Assembly (NCBI GenBank): GCA_016927635.1
Contig: JAFGMJ010000017.1
Span: 1 to 10,573, forward strand
From: Actinomycetota bacterium
Lineage (GTDB): Bacteria > Actinomycetota > Humimicrobiia > Humimicrobiales > Humimicrobiaceae
Direction of reading: 5' to 3'
Length of the DNA: 10,573 bases
The stretch's first letter is position 1. Each line of letters starts with the position of its first letter. A program made the translations under genes and the position numbers. Shown here one piece after another: positions 1 to 6,468 of this stretch. The notes under the pieces are model-generated. The model saw only the letters and a list, made by a program, of their open reading frames with translations, ran no database searches and was not told the origin of the DNA.

Positions 1-72
1 ACAGTAATGATATTGTCTGTAATTATGGATATAAAACGTCGCAATAGAATTCTCGGCAATAAAATAGAATAA
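1..72 (+). CDS. C-terminal end of a sugar ABC transporter permease (partial, 5' cut by window edge)
   Basis: Only the last 23 codons and a TAA stop (70-72) are present, in frame with base 1. They read TVMILSVIMDIKRRNRILGNKIE: a hydrophobic stretch followed by a basic tail. This is how RbsC/XylH-type permeases (BPD_transp_2 family) end, with the last membrane helix running into an Arg/Lys-rich cytoplasmic tail. The next gene is a complete permease of the same family 43 bp downstream and ends in a similar way (a hydrophobic helix, then DILRRNQKIRA). The pair is therefore probably a heteromeric channel of one importer whose ATPase and binding protein lie upstream, outside the window. The family call rests on a very short tail plus this context. 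Confidence 0.6.
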   Translation, partial: TVMILSVIMDIKRRNRILGNKIE

Positions 73-115
73 ATAAAATAAGAAAGATAATAAAAATAAT
101 TTTAAAGGAAAATAA

Positions 116-1171
116 GTGATTTTGGGAAAAAACAACTCTAGTTTAAAAAAGAATGAAAGATCCTTCTTGGCAAAAATATTTTCTATTCAAGAAGTTGGAA
201 TATTGATACCGGCTTTTTTATTAATTTTATTGTTTTATTTTATTAATCCAGCATTTTTATCGATAGCAAATGTTTTGTCTGTAATAAAAACACTTGCTTT
301 TTTTGGCATTATTGCTGTTGGGGAAACATTGACTCTCTTAAGCGGTGATTTTGATATATCTGTTGGATCAGTTGCAGGTCTTGGTGCTGTATTAAGCGGC
401 ATTTTAATGCTCAAGACTTCATGTTTAGGATTTTTAAACACCCCTTATGAATGGATAGGGGTAATAGGTTGTATTATTATTACTATGGCCATTTGTTCAA
501 TAGTAGGGTTTATAAATGGTTATTTGGTTGTTGACTTAAAACTTCCGGCTTTTGTAGCTACAATCGGAACAATGTGGGCAGTTCGAGGTTTTGTTATGGT
601 TGTTACAGGCGGTAAAACTGTTTATCCTCTTCCACAAAGTTTTTTAGACATTGGTAATTCCCAAATACCAATAGCAAAGATAGGAGATACAATAGTTGGC
701 ATATCGATGCCATTTATTTTATTTATAATACTGATTATTGTCTTTGAAATATTATTAAGAAATTCAATATTTGGCAGAAGCATATATGCTACAGGCAGTA
801 ATAAAGAAGTTGCAAAACTTTCAGGTATCAATACAAGAAGAGTACGATATATAAATTATGTTATACTTGCAATGCTTGCAGCACTCTCAGGAGTACTTGT
901 TGCTGCTTATATGAATCAAGGGCATCCAGTTATAGGAGAGGGATGGGAGATGCTGGTTATTGCAGGTTGTTCAATAGGTGGAGTTGCTCTTGGCGGAGGA
1001 TACGGCTCAATGATCGGAACCCTTATCGGTATATTTATTATGAATATTGTAAATAACGGCTTAGTTATTGTGGGCCTTAATTCGTTTTTACAGCAGACTG
1101 CTCAAGGTGTGATTATTCTTATTGCAGTTTATATTGATATTTTAAGAAGGAATCAAAAAATTAGAGCATAG
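116..1171 (+). CDS. Sugar ABC transporter permease, RbsC/XylH type (BPD_transp_2)
   Basis: An inner-membrane channel subunit of a ribose/xylose-type importer, 351 aa, a usual length for the family. It has about eight to ten hydrophobic segments after a short basic N-terminus. Family hallmarks are visible: GETLTLLSGDFDISVGS at residues 69-85, PAFVATIGTM near 144-153, a cytoplasmic coupling loop GRSIYATGSNKEVAKLSGI at 220-238 that contacts the ATPase, and the glycine-rich GGVALGGGYGSMIGTLIG at 288-305. The start is GTG at 116, chosen because AAAGGAA (104-110) sits 5 nt upstream; a TTG two codons later is less well placed. The neighbouring upstream permease suggests a two-permease transporter. 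An aldo/keto reductase follows after 44 bp with no terminator between, so co-transcription is likely. The transported substrate cannot be inferred; a pentose, hexose or polyol is possible. Confidence 0.92.
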   Translation: MILGKNNSSLKKNERSFLAKIFSIQEVGILIPAFLLILLFYFINPAFLSIANVLSVIKTLAFFGIIAVGETLTLLSGDFDISVGSVAGLGAVLSGILMLKTSCLGFLNTPYEWIGVIGCIIITMAICSIVGFINGYLVVDLKLPAFVATIGTMWAVRGFVMVVTGGKTVYPLPQSFLDIGNSQIPIAKIGDTIVGISMPFILFIILIIVFEILLRNSIFGRSIYATGSNKEVAKLSGINTRRVRYINYVILAMLAALSGVLVAAYMNQGHPVIGEGWEMLVIAGCSIGGVALGGGYGSMIGTLIGIFIMNIVNNGLVIVGLNSFLQQTAQGVIILIAVYIDILRRNQKIRA

Positions 1172-1215
1172 ATTATCAGAAGAAATATATTATTTAAGTT
1201 AGAAAGGAAAATCAA

Positions 1216-2208
1216 ATGGAGTACAGAAAACTGGGAAATTCGGATTTGGATGTAAGCGTCATAACTCTGGGCACATGGTCCTATGGTTGCACCAATTACT
1301 GGGGGGAAATCCCTGAGAAAGAGGCTATTGAGGCGCTGAAGAAATCTGTCGACAGCGGAATTAATATGATAGACACAGCGATAGGCTACAGCGACTCAGA
1401 ACTTGTTGTGGGCAAAGCGATAAAAGGTTTGCGCGACAAGGTTTCAATTGTATCAAAGGGCGGGGCAAGCCCGAAAAGAATACCTGTTCTTGTAGAGCAC
1501 AGCCTACAGAGGCTTGGCATTGATTACCTCGACCTTTATCTTGTCCATTATCCTGATTTGGCAGTACCTATTGAAGAGACGATAGAGGCAATGGCAAAGA
1601 TACAGAAAGAGGGAAAGGTAAGATATATAGGAGTCTCAAATTTTAACTCTGAACAGCTTGAAAGAGCAGTTGCCGTTGCTCCAATAACAGCATGCCAGTC
1701 AGCATATAACCTTATGTGGCGTGAAATAGAGGCTATGGGCATACTTGATACCTGTATAAAGCATAATATAGCCATGCTTACTTATTCCTCGCTGGGGCAG
1801 GGTTTATTTACAGGAAGCATAAGGTCAAAAAGAGATATTCCACAAAGAGAAGGCGATATCAGGACCATAACGCTGTTTTTCAAGGATGAAGCTTTTGACA
1901 ATAGCCTCAAGATGGTAGATATACTTGACGGGCTTGCAGCAAAATACAAAAAAACCGTTGCCCAGGTTGCGCTTAACTGGGTCATATATAATAAACCAGG
2001 CATTACTACTGCGCTTGTAGGGATTATAAATATACAGCAATTAAATGATAACCTGGGTGCAATAGGCTGGAAAATGGAACAGTCAGATTATGACATGCTT
2101 ACAGAAAAAGGCAGACAGCTCTCCAGCATGTTTGATTATTCAGCTTACAGTATGTTTGGCATGAAATGGGAAGAAATTAAAGTTGACGATATGCTTGCCA
2201 ACTGCTGA
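1216..2208 (+). CDS. Aldo/keto reductase (IolS/YhdN-like)
   Basis: A soluble NAD(P)H-dependent oxidoreductase of the AKR superfamily, 330 aa with a (beta/alpha)8 barrel layout. The catalytic tetrad is complete: Asp53 and Tyr58 (DTAIGYSDSE), Lys81 (VSKGG) and His111 (LVHYPD). Further family marks are the start EYRKLGNSDLDVSVITLGTW, IGVSNFN at 138-144, QSAYN at 161-165, and VGIINIQQLNDNLGA near 268-282. In that last motif the Arg/Lys that usually contacts the 2'-phosphate of NADPH is Ile271, so cofactor preference may differ from the NADPH norm (inference). ATG at 1216 is preceded by AGAAAGGAAA (1201-1210). The gene closes the left operon, 44 bp after the permease, and faces the kinase gene tail to tail. 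It probably reduces an aldose or oxidises a polyol taken up by the transporter; the substrate is unknown. Confidence 0.9.
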   Translation: MEYRKLGNSDLDVSVITLGTWSYGCTNYWGEIPEKEAIEALKKSVDSGINMIDTAIGYSDSELVVGKAIKGLRDKVSIVSKGGASPKRIPVLVEHSLQRLGIDYLDLYLVHYPDLAVPIEETIEAMAKIQKEGKVRYIGVSNFNSEQLERAVAVAPITACQSAYNLMWREIEAMGILDTCIKHNIAMLTYSSLGQGLFTGSIRSKRDIPQREGDIRTITLFFKDEAFDNSLKMVDILDGLAAKYKKTVAQVALNWVIYNKPGITTALVGIINIQQLNDNLGAIGWKMEQSDYDMLTEKGRQLSSMFDYSAYSMFGMKWEEIKVDDMLANC

Positions 2209-2226
2209 TTAAAATATTTCCTTCTC

Positions 2227-2259
2227 ACCCGGGGGGAGAATTATGCTCTCCACCCGGGT
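2227..2259. terminator. Hairpin between convergent genes, probable bidirectional terminator
   Basis: Arms ACCCGGGGGGAGA (2227-2239) and TCTCCACCCGGGT (2247-2259) form a 13-bp GC-rich stem with one G-A mismatch and a 7-nt loop. It lies 18 nt after the aldo/keto reductase stop and 52 nt after the kinase stop on the other strand, so it could end both transcripts. Neither side has a good U-tract: only TTT follows on the + strand, and GAGAAGG follows on the - strand. Termination in both directions is therefore likely from position and stem strength but not proven by a canonical tail. Confidence 0.6.
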
Positions 2260-2311
2260 TTAAAAACATGTTTTCTTCAAATGTTTGTGCTGCTTTTGAT
2301 TTATGTATAAA

Positions 2312-3868
2312 CTAAAGACCCAGTTTAACCTGGAATTTTGAGATAGCCTCAAAAATTTTATTATCTTCAAAGCTGGAATATATTCTGCAGTATATATCAT
2401 AAAGATCATCATATATTTTGACATTTTCCTGTACTGGTGCGTATTCCTGATCTGCTTTAACCATTATTTTTGCTGCTTCTTTAATGTCAGTAAAGATTCC
2501 GGACCCGACTCCTGACATTATTGCTGCACCCATTACTGCTGCATCTGTATATCTTAAAGTCCTTACAGGAAGATTATACATATCTGACTGTATCTGGTTC
2601 CAGATACCGGATTTGGACGACCCCCCCTGAAGAATTACTTTTTCGGGTTTTATTCCTGATGCCAGCAATGACTTAAGAATATCTTTCATTTCAAGTGTTA
2701 TACCTTCAAGAAATGCCCTTGCAAGACAGCCCCTGTCATGCGCAAATGTAAGCCCTGATAGTACGCCTTTGGCGTCAGGGTTCCACCTTGGAGCTGCCGC
2801 GCTTGCAAGGAAAGGCATAAATACAAGGCCTCTTGAACCCGCAGGTGTTTTTATAACGAGCTCATCCAGCAGCTTATATGCATCACTGTTATTTTGTTCT
2901 GCAATATATTTTTCATGAAGCCCTATCTCATCACGGAACCACCTGTATACTCCCGCTGCACCAGCCTGATGACCTTCCAGCTGCCATTTTCCATATATTG
3001 CATGATTTACAACCATTATTTTACCTGCGGCATCCCTGAATGGCATGTCGGTATATGCATTTGCATTTCCTGCTGTTCCCATTGATATAGAGATGCACCC
3101 ATTTTCTACAAGACCTGCGCCTACAGCAGCGCTGTTCTGGTCACCTGCTCCGGTCACTATTGGCATCCCTTCCAAAAATCCGCTTTTTTTTGCAGCTTCT
3201 TTCGATATACTTCCTATAAGTTTCGCAGAGGGCGTAGGAATTGGAAGGATTTTTTCGTCAACATCAAATATATTCATAAGCTCAGGGCTCCATTTCAACT
3301 CGTTTGTATCCCACAAACCGGAAAATCCTGCATCTGATATATCATTAAAATAGCCGTCAGCACCGAATGCATTAACTGTGAAGTCATGCAGCTGTACCAG
3401 CTTATAAGTCTTTTCCCATATGCCGGGTTCATTTTTTCTTATCCAGAGGATTTTAGGCAAAAGCCATGCAGTATTATTTGGAAATCCTGTTATTTTATAA
3501 TAATCCATATCAGAGATCTTGGACCTTATTTCTTCCAGTTCGGCATAACACCTGCTGTCCTGCCAGGAAATCATTGGCCTTAATGGCTTTCCGTTTTTAT
3601 CTATAAAAATCGTGCAGCTTCTCTGTGAAGAAATTGCCAGTGCGGCAATGTCGGTATTTTTTACGCCAGATTTGTAAATAGCTTCTTTTGAAGCTTCCAT
3701 TGCATATGCTACAAGGCTTTCAGGGTCCTGCTCTATCCAGTTTGGCCTGGGATAAGAACACGGATATTCCCTGTATGCACTTGCAAGGCAATTGCCCTCA
3801 AGGTCAAATAATGCGGCCTTGGCGCCGGTAGTGCCTATATCTATTCCTGCGAGATATTTTGATTTCAT
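2312..3868 (-). CDS. FGGY-family carbohydrate kinase (xylulokinase-like, COG1070 type)
   Basis: A cytosolic ATP-dependent sugar or polyol kinase, 518 aa, normal for the FGGY family. N-terminal domain: the phosphate-binding DIGTTGAKAALFD at 10-22, then ISSQRSC at 79-85 and SWQDSR at 101-106, which line the substrate pocket. C-terminal domain: TGAGDQNSAAVGAG at 239-252 with the expected catalytic base Asp243, MGTAGN near 263-268, and the FGGY signature 2 region VILQGGSSKSGIWNQIQSD at 411-429, then TDAAVMGAAIMSG. Xylulokinases normally carry a Met-His-Gly at the ISSQR position; its absence argues against confident naming as XylB, and a tetritol, polyol, ketose or LsrK-like substrate is possible. 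ATG at 3866-3868 is preceded on the - strand by GGAAGGAAA. It is transcribed divergently from the UroD-like gene across a 270-bp gap holding two operator-like palindromes. Confidence 0.9.
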   Translation of the reverse strand: MKSKYLAGIDIGTTGAKAALFDLEGNCLASAYREYPCSYPRPNWIEQDPESLVAYAMEASKEAIYKSGVKNTDIAALAISSQRSCTIFIDKNGKPLRPMISWQDSRCYAELEEIRSKISDMDYYKITGFPNNTAWLLPKILWIRKNEPGIWEKTYKLVQLHDFTVNAFGADGYFNDISDAGFSGLWDTNELKWSPELMNIFDVDEKILPIPTPSAKLIGSISKEAAKKSGFLEGMPIVTGAGDQNSAAVGAGLVENGCISISMGTAGNANAYTDMPFRDAAGKIMVVNHAIYGKWQLEGHQAGAAGVYRWFRDEIGLHEKYIAEQNNSDAYKLLDELVIKTPAGSRGLVFMPFLASAAAPRWNPDAKGVLSGLTFAHDRGCLARAFLEGITLEMKDILKSLLASGIKPEKVILQGGSSKSGIWNQIQSDMYNLPVRTLRYTDAAVMGAAIMSGVGSGIFTDIKEAAKIMVKADQEYAPVQENVKIYDDLYDIYCRIYSSFEDNKIFEAISKFQVKLGL

Positions 3869-3939
3869 ATGATTTTTTCCTTCCAGATAAGATATTATTT
3901 TTAATTTTTAAAAAAAACTTTACAAAATGGCATATGCTC

Positions 3940-3945
3940 ATTATA
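3940..3945 (-). promoter_or_regulatory. Candidate -10 box of the kinase promoter
   Basis: On the - strand these bases read TATAAT, a perfect -10 hexamer, about 70 bp before the kinase ATG. No good -35 hexamer is visible; the -35 position falls inside palindrome 1, as expected for a repressed promoter. The surrounding 12 bp (3938-3949, TCATTATAATGA) are self-complementary, so the hexamer also reads on the + strand. In such AT-rich sequence a chance match is possible; the equal 22-bp offset to an operator on both arms is what raises confidence. Confidence 0.45.
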
Positions 3946-3954
3946 ATGATATAA

Positions 3955-3974
3955 AAATGAAAACATTCTCATTT
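3955..3974. promoter_or_regulatory. Operator-like palindrome 1 (LacI-family type), kinase side
   Basis: AAATGAAAACATTCTCATTT is a 20-bp inverted repeat with two mismatched pairs, centred between 3964 and 3965. Its inner 14 bp (TGAAAACATTCTCA) match the CcpA/LacI-family cre pattern TGWAANCGNTNWCA at all fixed positions except the central G. Its half-sites, AATGAAAAC and (reverse complement of the right arm) AATGAGAAT, match those of palindrome 2. It overlaps the -35 position of the kinase promoter, where a bound repressor would block polymerase. The cognate regulator is probably the LacI-type protein encoded at 5367-6392; global CcpA control is the alternative. Confidence 0.6.
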
Positions 3975-4051
3975 AAAATACCCAGATTATTAAGCACAAT
4001 AATAACAGAAATTATTGTAAATTTAAAATAAATAAAAATTATTAATTAAAT

Positions 4052-4069
4052 AATAAGAACGTTTTTATT
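4052..4069. promoter_or_regulatory. Operator-like palindrome 2 (LacI-family type), UroD/LacI operon side
   Basis: AATAAGAACGTTTTTATT is an 18-bp inverted repeat with a single mismatched pair and the central CG step typical of LacI-family operators. Half-sites are AATAAGAAC and AATAAAAAC, so with palindrome 1 the shared half-site is AATRARAAY. It lies 70 bp before the UroD-like ATG and upstream of TATAAA at 4080-4085. The two operator centres are 96 bp apart, close to nine helical turns, so looping between two repressor dimers or a tetramer is conceivable (inference). Confidence 0.65.
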
Positions 4070-4079
4070 TTATTTAATA

Positions 4080-4085
4080 TATAAA
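4080..4085 (+). promoter_or_regulatory. Candidate -10 box of the UroD-like/LacI operon promoter
   Basis: TATAAA, one base from consensus, with its centre exactly 22 bp downstream of the centre of palindrome 2. This is the same offset as between palindrome 1 and the kinase -10. The -35 position would fall within the operator, and no consensus -35 is seen. The predicted leader is about 45 nt and contains the 6-bp inverted repeat 4095-4111. AT-rich background makes this a moderate call only. Confidence 0.4.
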
Positions 4086-4138
4086 TAAACCTGATTAGAA
4101 GAAAATTCTAAAGAATTGAATTTTTGAAAGGACTGCTA

Positions 4139-5305
4139 ATGATTTCAAAACTTACCAGGAAAGAAAGAGTTCAGAGAATAATAGATGGACAAGAAGTGGA
4201 CTATTTACCGGGTAATCTGATTTTTGCAGACCGTACCCGCGATAAGGAGGTCAGTCTTGCGCTGGGTTTGAATTCTGGGGATGAACTGGAGGATTACCTT
4301 GACAATCATCTTATGCTCGTTCTAACACTGCATGACAAACCTCTTTTTTACCACAGCGTAAGGCCAATAATAGAGGAACTGAAGGAAAAGGGCTACTGCT
4401 GCCCGGACTGGGAAAACAAGGTGGTATATGACAGTTGGGGCCTTGGAATAAAAGTGGACTTTAAGTGTTTTTTTGCCGCTTTTGCCCCTCTGGGCGCAAA
4501 GGACTATAAAAGGGCTATTGAATTTATGCCCCCTGATGTTAACAGAGCCATATTCGGCAAAAGCATTGAAGAGGCTGTAAAACTTTATACAGTTCCTGAT
4601 ATAAATAAGGCCGGAAATTTCAGCGAAATAGAAAAAGCTATAAAAGAAGACCCGGATGACAGGTTTGTATGGCCGTCAGGATATCTTGGAATATATGAAA
4701 GAGCATATTCGCTGGTCGGCTGGGAAAACTTCATGGAATACATGCTTTTAAAGCCAAATGTAATAGAGGAGCTTCTAGAAAAAATAACTGACTACAAAGT
4801 CGAAGTGGCAAAGAAAAAGGTTGCTCTTGGCGCCAGGGTAGGCCACCATGGCGACGACCTGGGTACAAATTATGGCCCATTTTTCTCCAAAGCAGATTTC
4901 AGGAGAATGCTTCTTCCGAGACTTAAAAGAGTATTTGAAGTGTATACTGATGCAAATATACCGGTTTGGATACACTCCTGTGGAAATATAACAGAATATA
5001 TACCGGATCTTATCGACATAGGCCTGAGGGTGCTTGAACCGGTACAACCTGTAATGGATATAGAGTATCTTAAAAAAGAATTTGGAAAAGACCTGGTTTT
5101 TTATGGTGGAATAGATACGCAGCATCTTCTTCCATTCGGCAGCCCTGACGAAGTGAGGCAGGAATCAAGAAGGACCATACGCATACTGGGAAAAGGCGGG
5201 GGCCATATAATGGGAACTGCCCAGGAAATAATGCATGACGTACCCATAGAGAATATAAAAGCACTTGTAGAGACGATGAGACAGGAAAGAGAAACTGCAA
5301 TTTAA
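4139..5305 (+). CDS. Uroporphyrinogen decarboxylase superfamily protein (MtaA/CmuA-like fold, not HemE)
   Basis: A predicted cytosolic barrel protein of the UroD/methyltransferase superfamily, 388 aa from this start. The reading frame is open from a TTG at 4124, but the ribosome-binding site AAAGGA (4127-4132) lies inside that extension and sits 6 nt before ATG 4139, so 4139 is preferred. Visible family motifs: GDDLGTNYGPFFS near residues 238-250, VWIHSCGNITEYIPDL at 276-291, LEPVQP near 299-304, FYGGID near 321-326, and the end motif GGGHIMGTAQEIMHDVPIENI. The Arg-rich N-terminal RQAGR of true HemE is absent, so it is not the haem enzyme. His279 and Cys281 match two zinc ligands of corrinoid methyltransferases, but the distal Cys position is Gln362. 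No corrinoid protein is nearby. It is the first gene of the LacI/dehydrogenase/transporter run, so it is probably part of the same catabolic programme; the reaction is unknown. Confidence 0.85.
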   Translation: MISKLTRKERVQRIIDGQEVDYLPGNLIFADRTRDKEVSLALGLNSGDELEDYLDNHLMLVLTLHDKPLFYHSVRPIIEELKEKGYCCPDWENKVVYDSWGLGIKVDFKCFFAAFAPLGAKDYKRAIEFMPPDVNRAIFGKSIEEAVKLYTVPDINKAGNFSEIEKAIKEDPDDRFVWPSGYLGIYERAYSLVGWENFMEYMLLKPNVIEELLEKITDYKVEVAKKKVALGARVGHHGDDLGTNYGPFFSKADFRRMLLPRLKRVFEVYTDANIPVWIHSCGNITEYIPDLIDIGLRVLEPVQPVMDIEYLKKEFGKDLVFYGGIDTQHLLPFGSPDEVRQESRRTIRILGKGGGHIMGTAQEIMHDVPIENIKALVETMRQERETAI

Positions 5306-5366
5306 AAACGGGATATCTTAATCCGGACAATAATTACAATCTTTTATTAAATAAGGGGTTTATTAT

Positions 5367-6392
5367 TTGGTAACAATATTTGATGTTGAAAAACTAAGCG
5401 GTGTTTCAAAAGCAACCATATCCCGTTTTTTAAACGGCAAGACTGTCAGGAATAATAATGCTGAGAAAATACAAAAAGCGATAAAAGAACTGAATTACAA
5501 TATCAATCCTCTTGCCAGCGGACTTAAGTCAAACAAGACAAATACAATAGGCGTTGTAATACCAGTCATTACAGACCAGTTTTTCCCTCCAATACTTCGC
5601 GCCTTTGAAAAATTTGTCAGTAAAAACAATTATTATATAATTTTGAACAATTACAACATTGACGAAGCTCTTGAAAAAGAACAGGTCAGAAACCTTGTAA
5701 ATAAAAAAGTCGACGGAATAATACTTGCAACAAGCAGCTATGACGGTGAACATGTCAAAGAATGTCTTAAAAACAAGATTCCAGTAGTTTTACTTGACAG
5801 GCTCATTCCGGGAATCAAATGCGACAGCGTTGTAACCGATAATTACCAGTCCACATTTGATGCAATATCACTTTGTATAAGAAAGGGCCATAAAAAAATA
5901 GCCATGATGAGAGGTGTCAGAAGCTATACAGATGATGAAAGATTTAAAGGCTACAGGGATGCTCTGGATTTTAATCAGCTTGAACTGAGAAAAGAATACA
6001 TAACAGTTACCAGCGGTTCTTATGAACAGGATGACGCAAAAAGAGACTTTATGAGACTGTTGAATTTAAAGGAACCGCCCACCCTTATATTCTGTTCTAA
6101 TATATACCTGTCTGCAGGGGCATTAAAAGCAAGGCTTGAATACAATATAAATATCCCTGAAGAGGTTTCAGTGATAGCTTTTGACCAGCTTTCAAAATTT
6201 CCCAATTACAGCTTTGTATCTTTAATAAGACCGGAATTTTCAGGCATTTGCCAGCCCCTTGATGAAATAGGCCTGATTGCCGGAAAACTCATGCTGGAAA
6301 GGATTAAAAAAGGGATGGACAACTATGAAGCTGAAAATATTGAACTTAAGACAATATTTATAATGACGGAATCTGTTGCAGAGCTCAGGTAA
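5367..6392 (+). CDS. LacI-family transcriptional repressor
   Basis: A DNA-binding sugar-responsive regulator, 341 aa. The N-terminal helix-turn-helix is clear: TIFDVEKLSGVSKATISRFLNG at residues 3-24, with Lys15-Ala16 at the specificity positions after Val-Ser. The hinge follows (NPLASGLKSNKTNTIGVVIP, 47-66; Leu53 at the minor-groove-inserting position). Residues from about 60 form the two-lobed periplasmic-binding-protein-like effector domain, with RKGHKKIAMMRG, FCSN and VSVIAFDQL as usual landmarks. The start is a rare TTG (5367), supported by AAGGGG (5353-5358) 8 nt upstream and by the family alignment; weak initiation suits a low-abundance repressor. It is the second gene of the operon it probably controls, through palindromes 3955-3974 and 4052-4069, giving autoregulation plus control of the divergent kinase. 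The effector is presumably the transported sugar or its product. Confidence 0.92.
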   Translation: MVTIFDVEKLSGVSKATISRFLNGKTVRNNNAEKIQKAIKELNYNINPLASGLKSNKTNTIGVVIPVITDQFFPPILRAFEKFVSKNNYYIILNNYNIDEALEKEQVRNLVNKKVDGIILATSSYDGEHVKECLKNKIPVVLLDRLIPGIKCDSVVTDNYQSTFDAISLCIRKGHKKIAMMRGVRSYTDDERFKGYRDALDFNQLELRKEYITVTSGSYEQDDAKRDFMRLLNLKEPPTLIFCSNIYLSAGALKARLEYNINIPEEVSVIAFDQLSKFPNYSFVSLIRPEFSGICQPLDEIGLIAGKLMLERIKKGMDNYEAENIELKTIFIMTESVAELR

Positions 6393-6468
6393 AAGTAACC
6401 CTAAGACAATATTTCTATGATGAAATTAAAAATATTAAAAAAATCAAATAAGTACAGGAGGATAGATA

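Larger units (their letters stand above)
3869..4138. promoter_or_regulatory. Divergent control region between kinase and UroD-like genes
   Basis: A 270-bp, extremely AT-rich gap with no credible gene. From left to right it holds the kinase leader and ribosome-binding site (- strand), a - strand TATAAT (3940-3945), operator-like palindrome 1 (3955-3974), an AT-rich middle with no clear motif apart from a TTGTAA at 4015-4020, operator-like palindrome 2 (4052-4069), a + strand TATAAA (4080-4085), a short inverted repeat (TTAGAA at 4095-4100, TTCTAA at 4106-4111) and the UroD-like ribosome-binding site. The near mirror-image arrangement suggests that both arms are controlled by one repressor. Confidence 0.7.

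Noticed and set aside
1..1171. Possible base-composition shift between the left permease and the following genes
   Set aside because: Some stretches of the permease are very AT-rich, but others reach about half GC by hand count, so no clean boundary or sign of transfer can be supported.
2263..2274. Perfect palindrome AAAACATGTTTT as a further operator
   Set aside because: It lies between two convergent gene ends with no promoter, and its half-site does not match the AATRARAAY pattern.
2894..3583. Three + strand open frames (63-102 codons) inside the kinase gene
   Set aside because: They lie antisense to a well-supported FGGY kinase, have no ribosome-binding site and no recognisable protein character.
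3938..3949. Perfect palindrome TCATTATAATGA (and adjacent GCATATGC at 3930-3937) as operators
   Set aside because: The first is better explained as the -10 hexamer with its AT-rich flanks; neither is repeated near the other promoter.
4124..4138. Upstream TTG start for the UroD-like protein (adds five residues)
   Set aside because: The ribosome-binding site AAAGGA would lie within the coding part; ATG at 4139 has correct spacing.
4775..5330. Two - strand open frames of 116 and 86 codons over the UroD-like gene
   Set aside because: Shadow frames of a conserved coding sequence; composition is unlike the neighbouring proteins and no start signals are seen.
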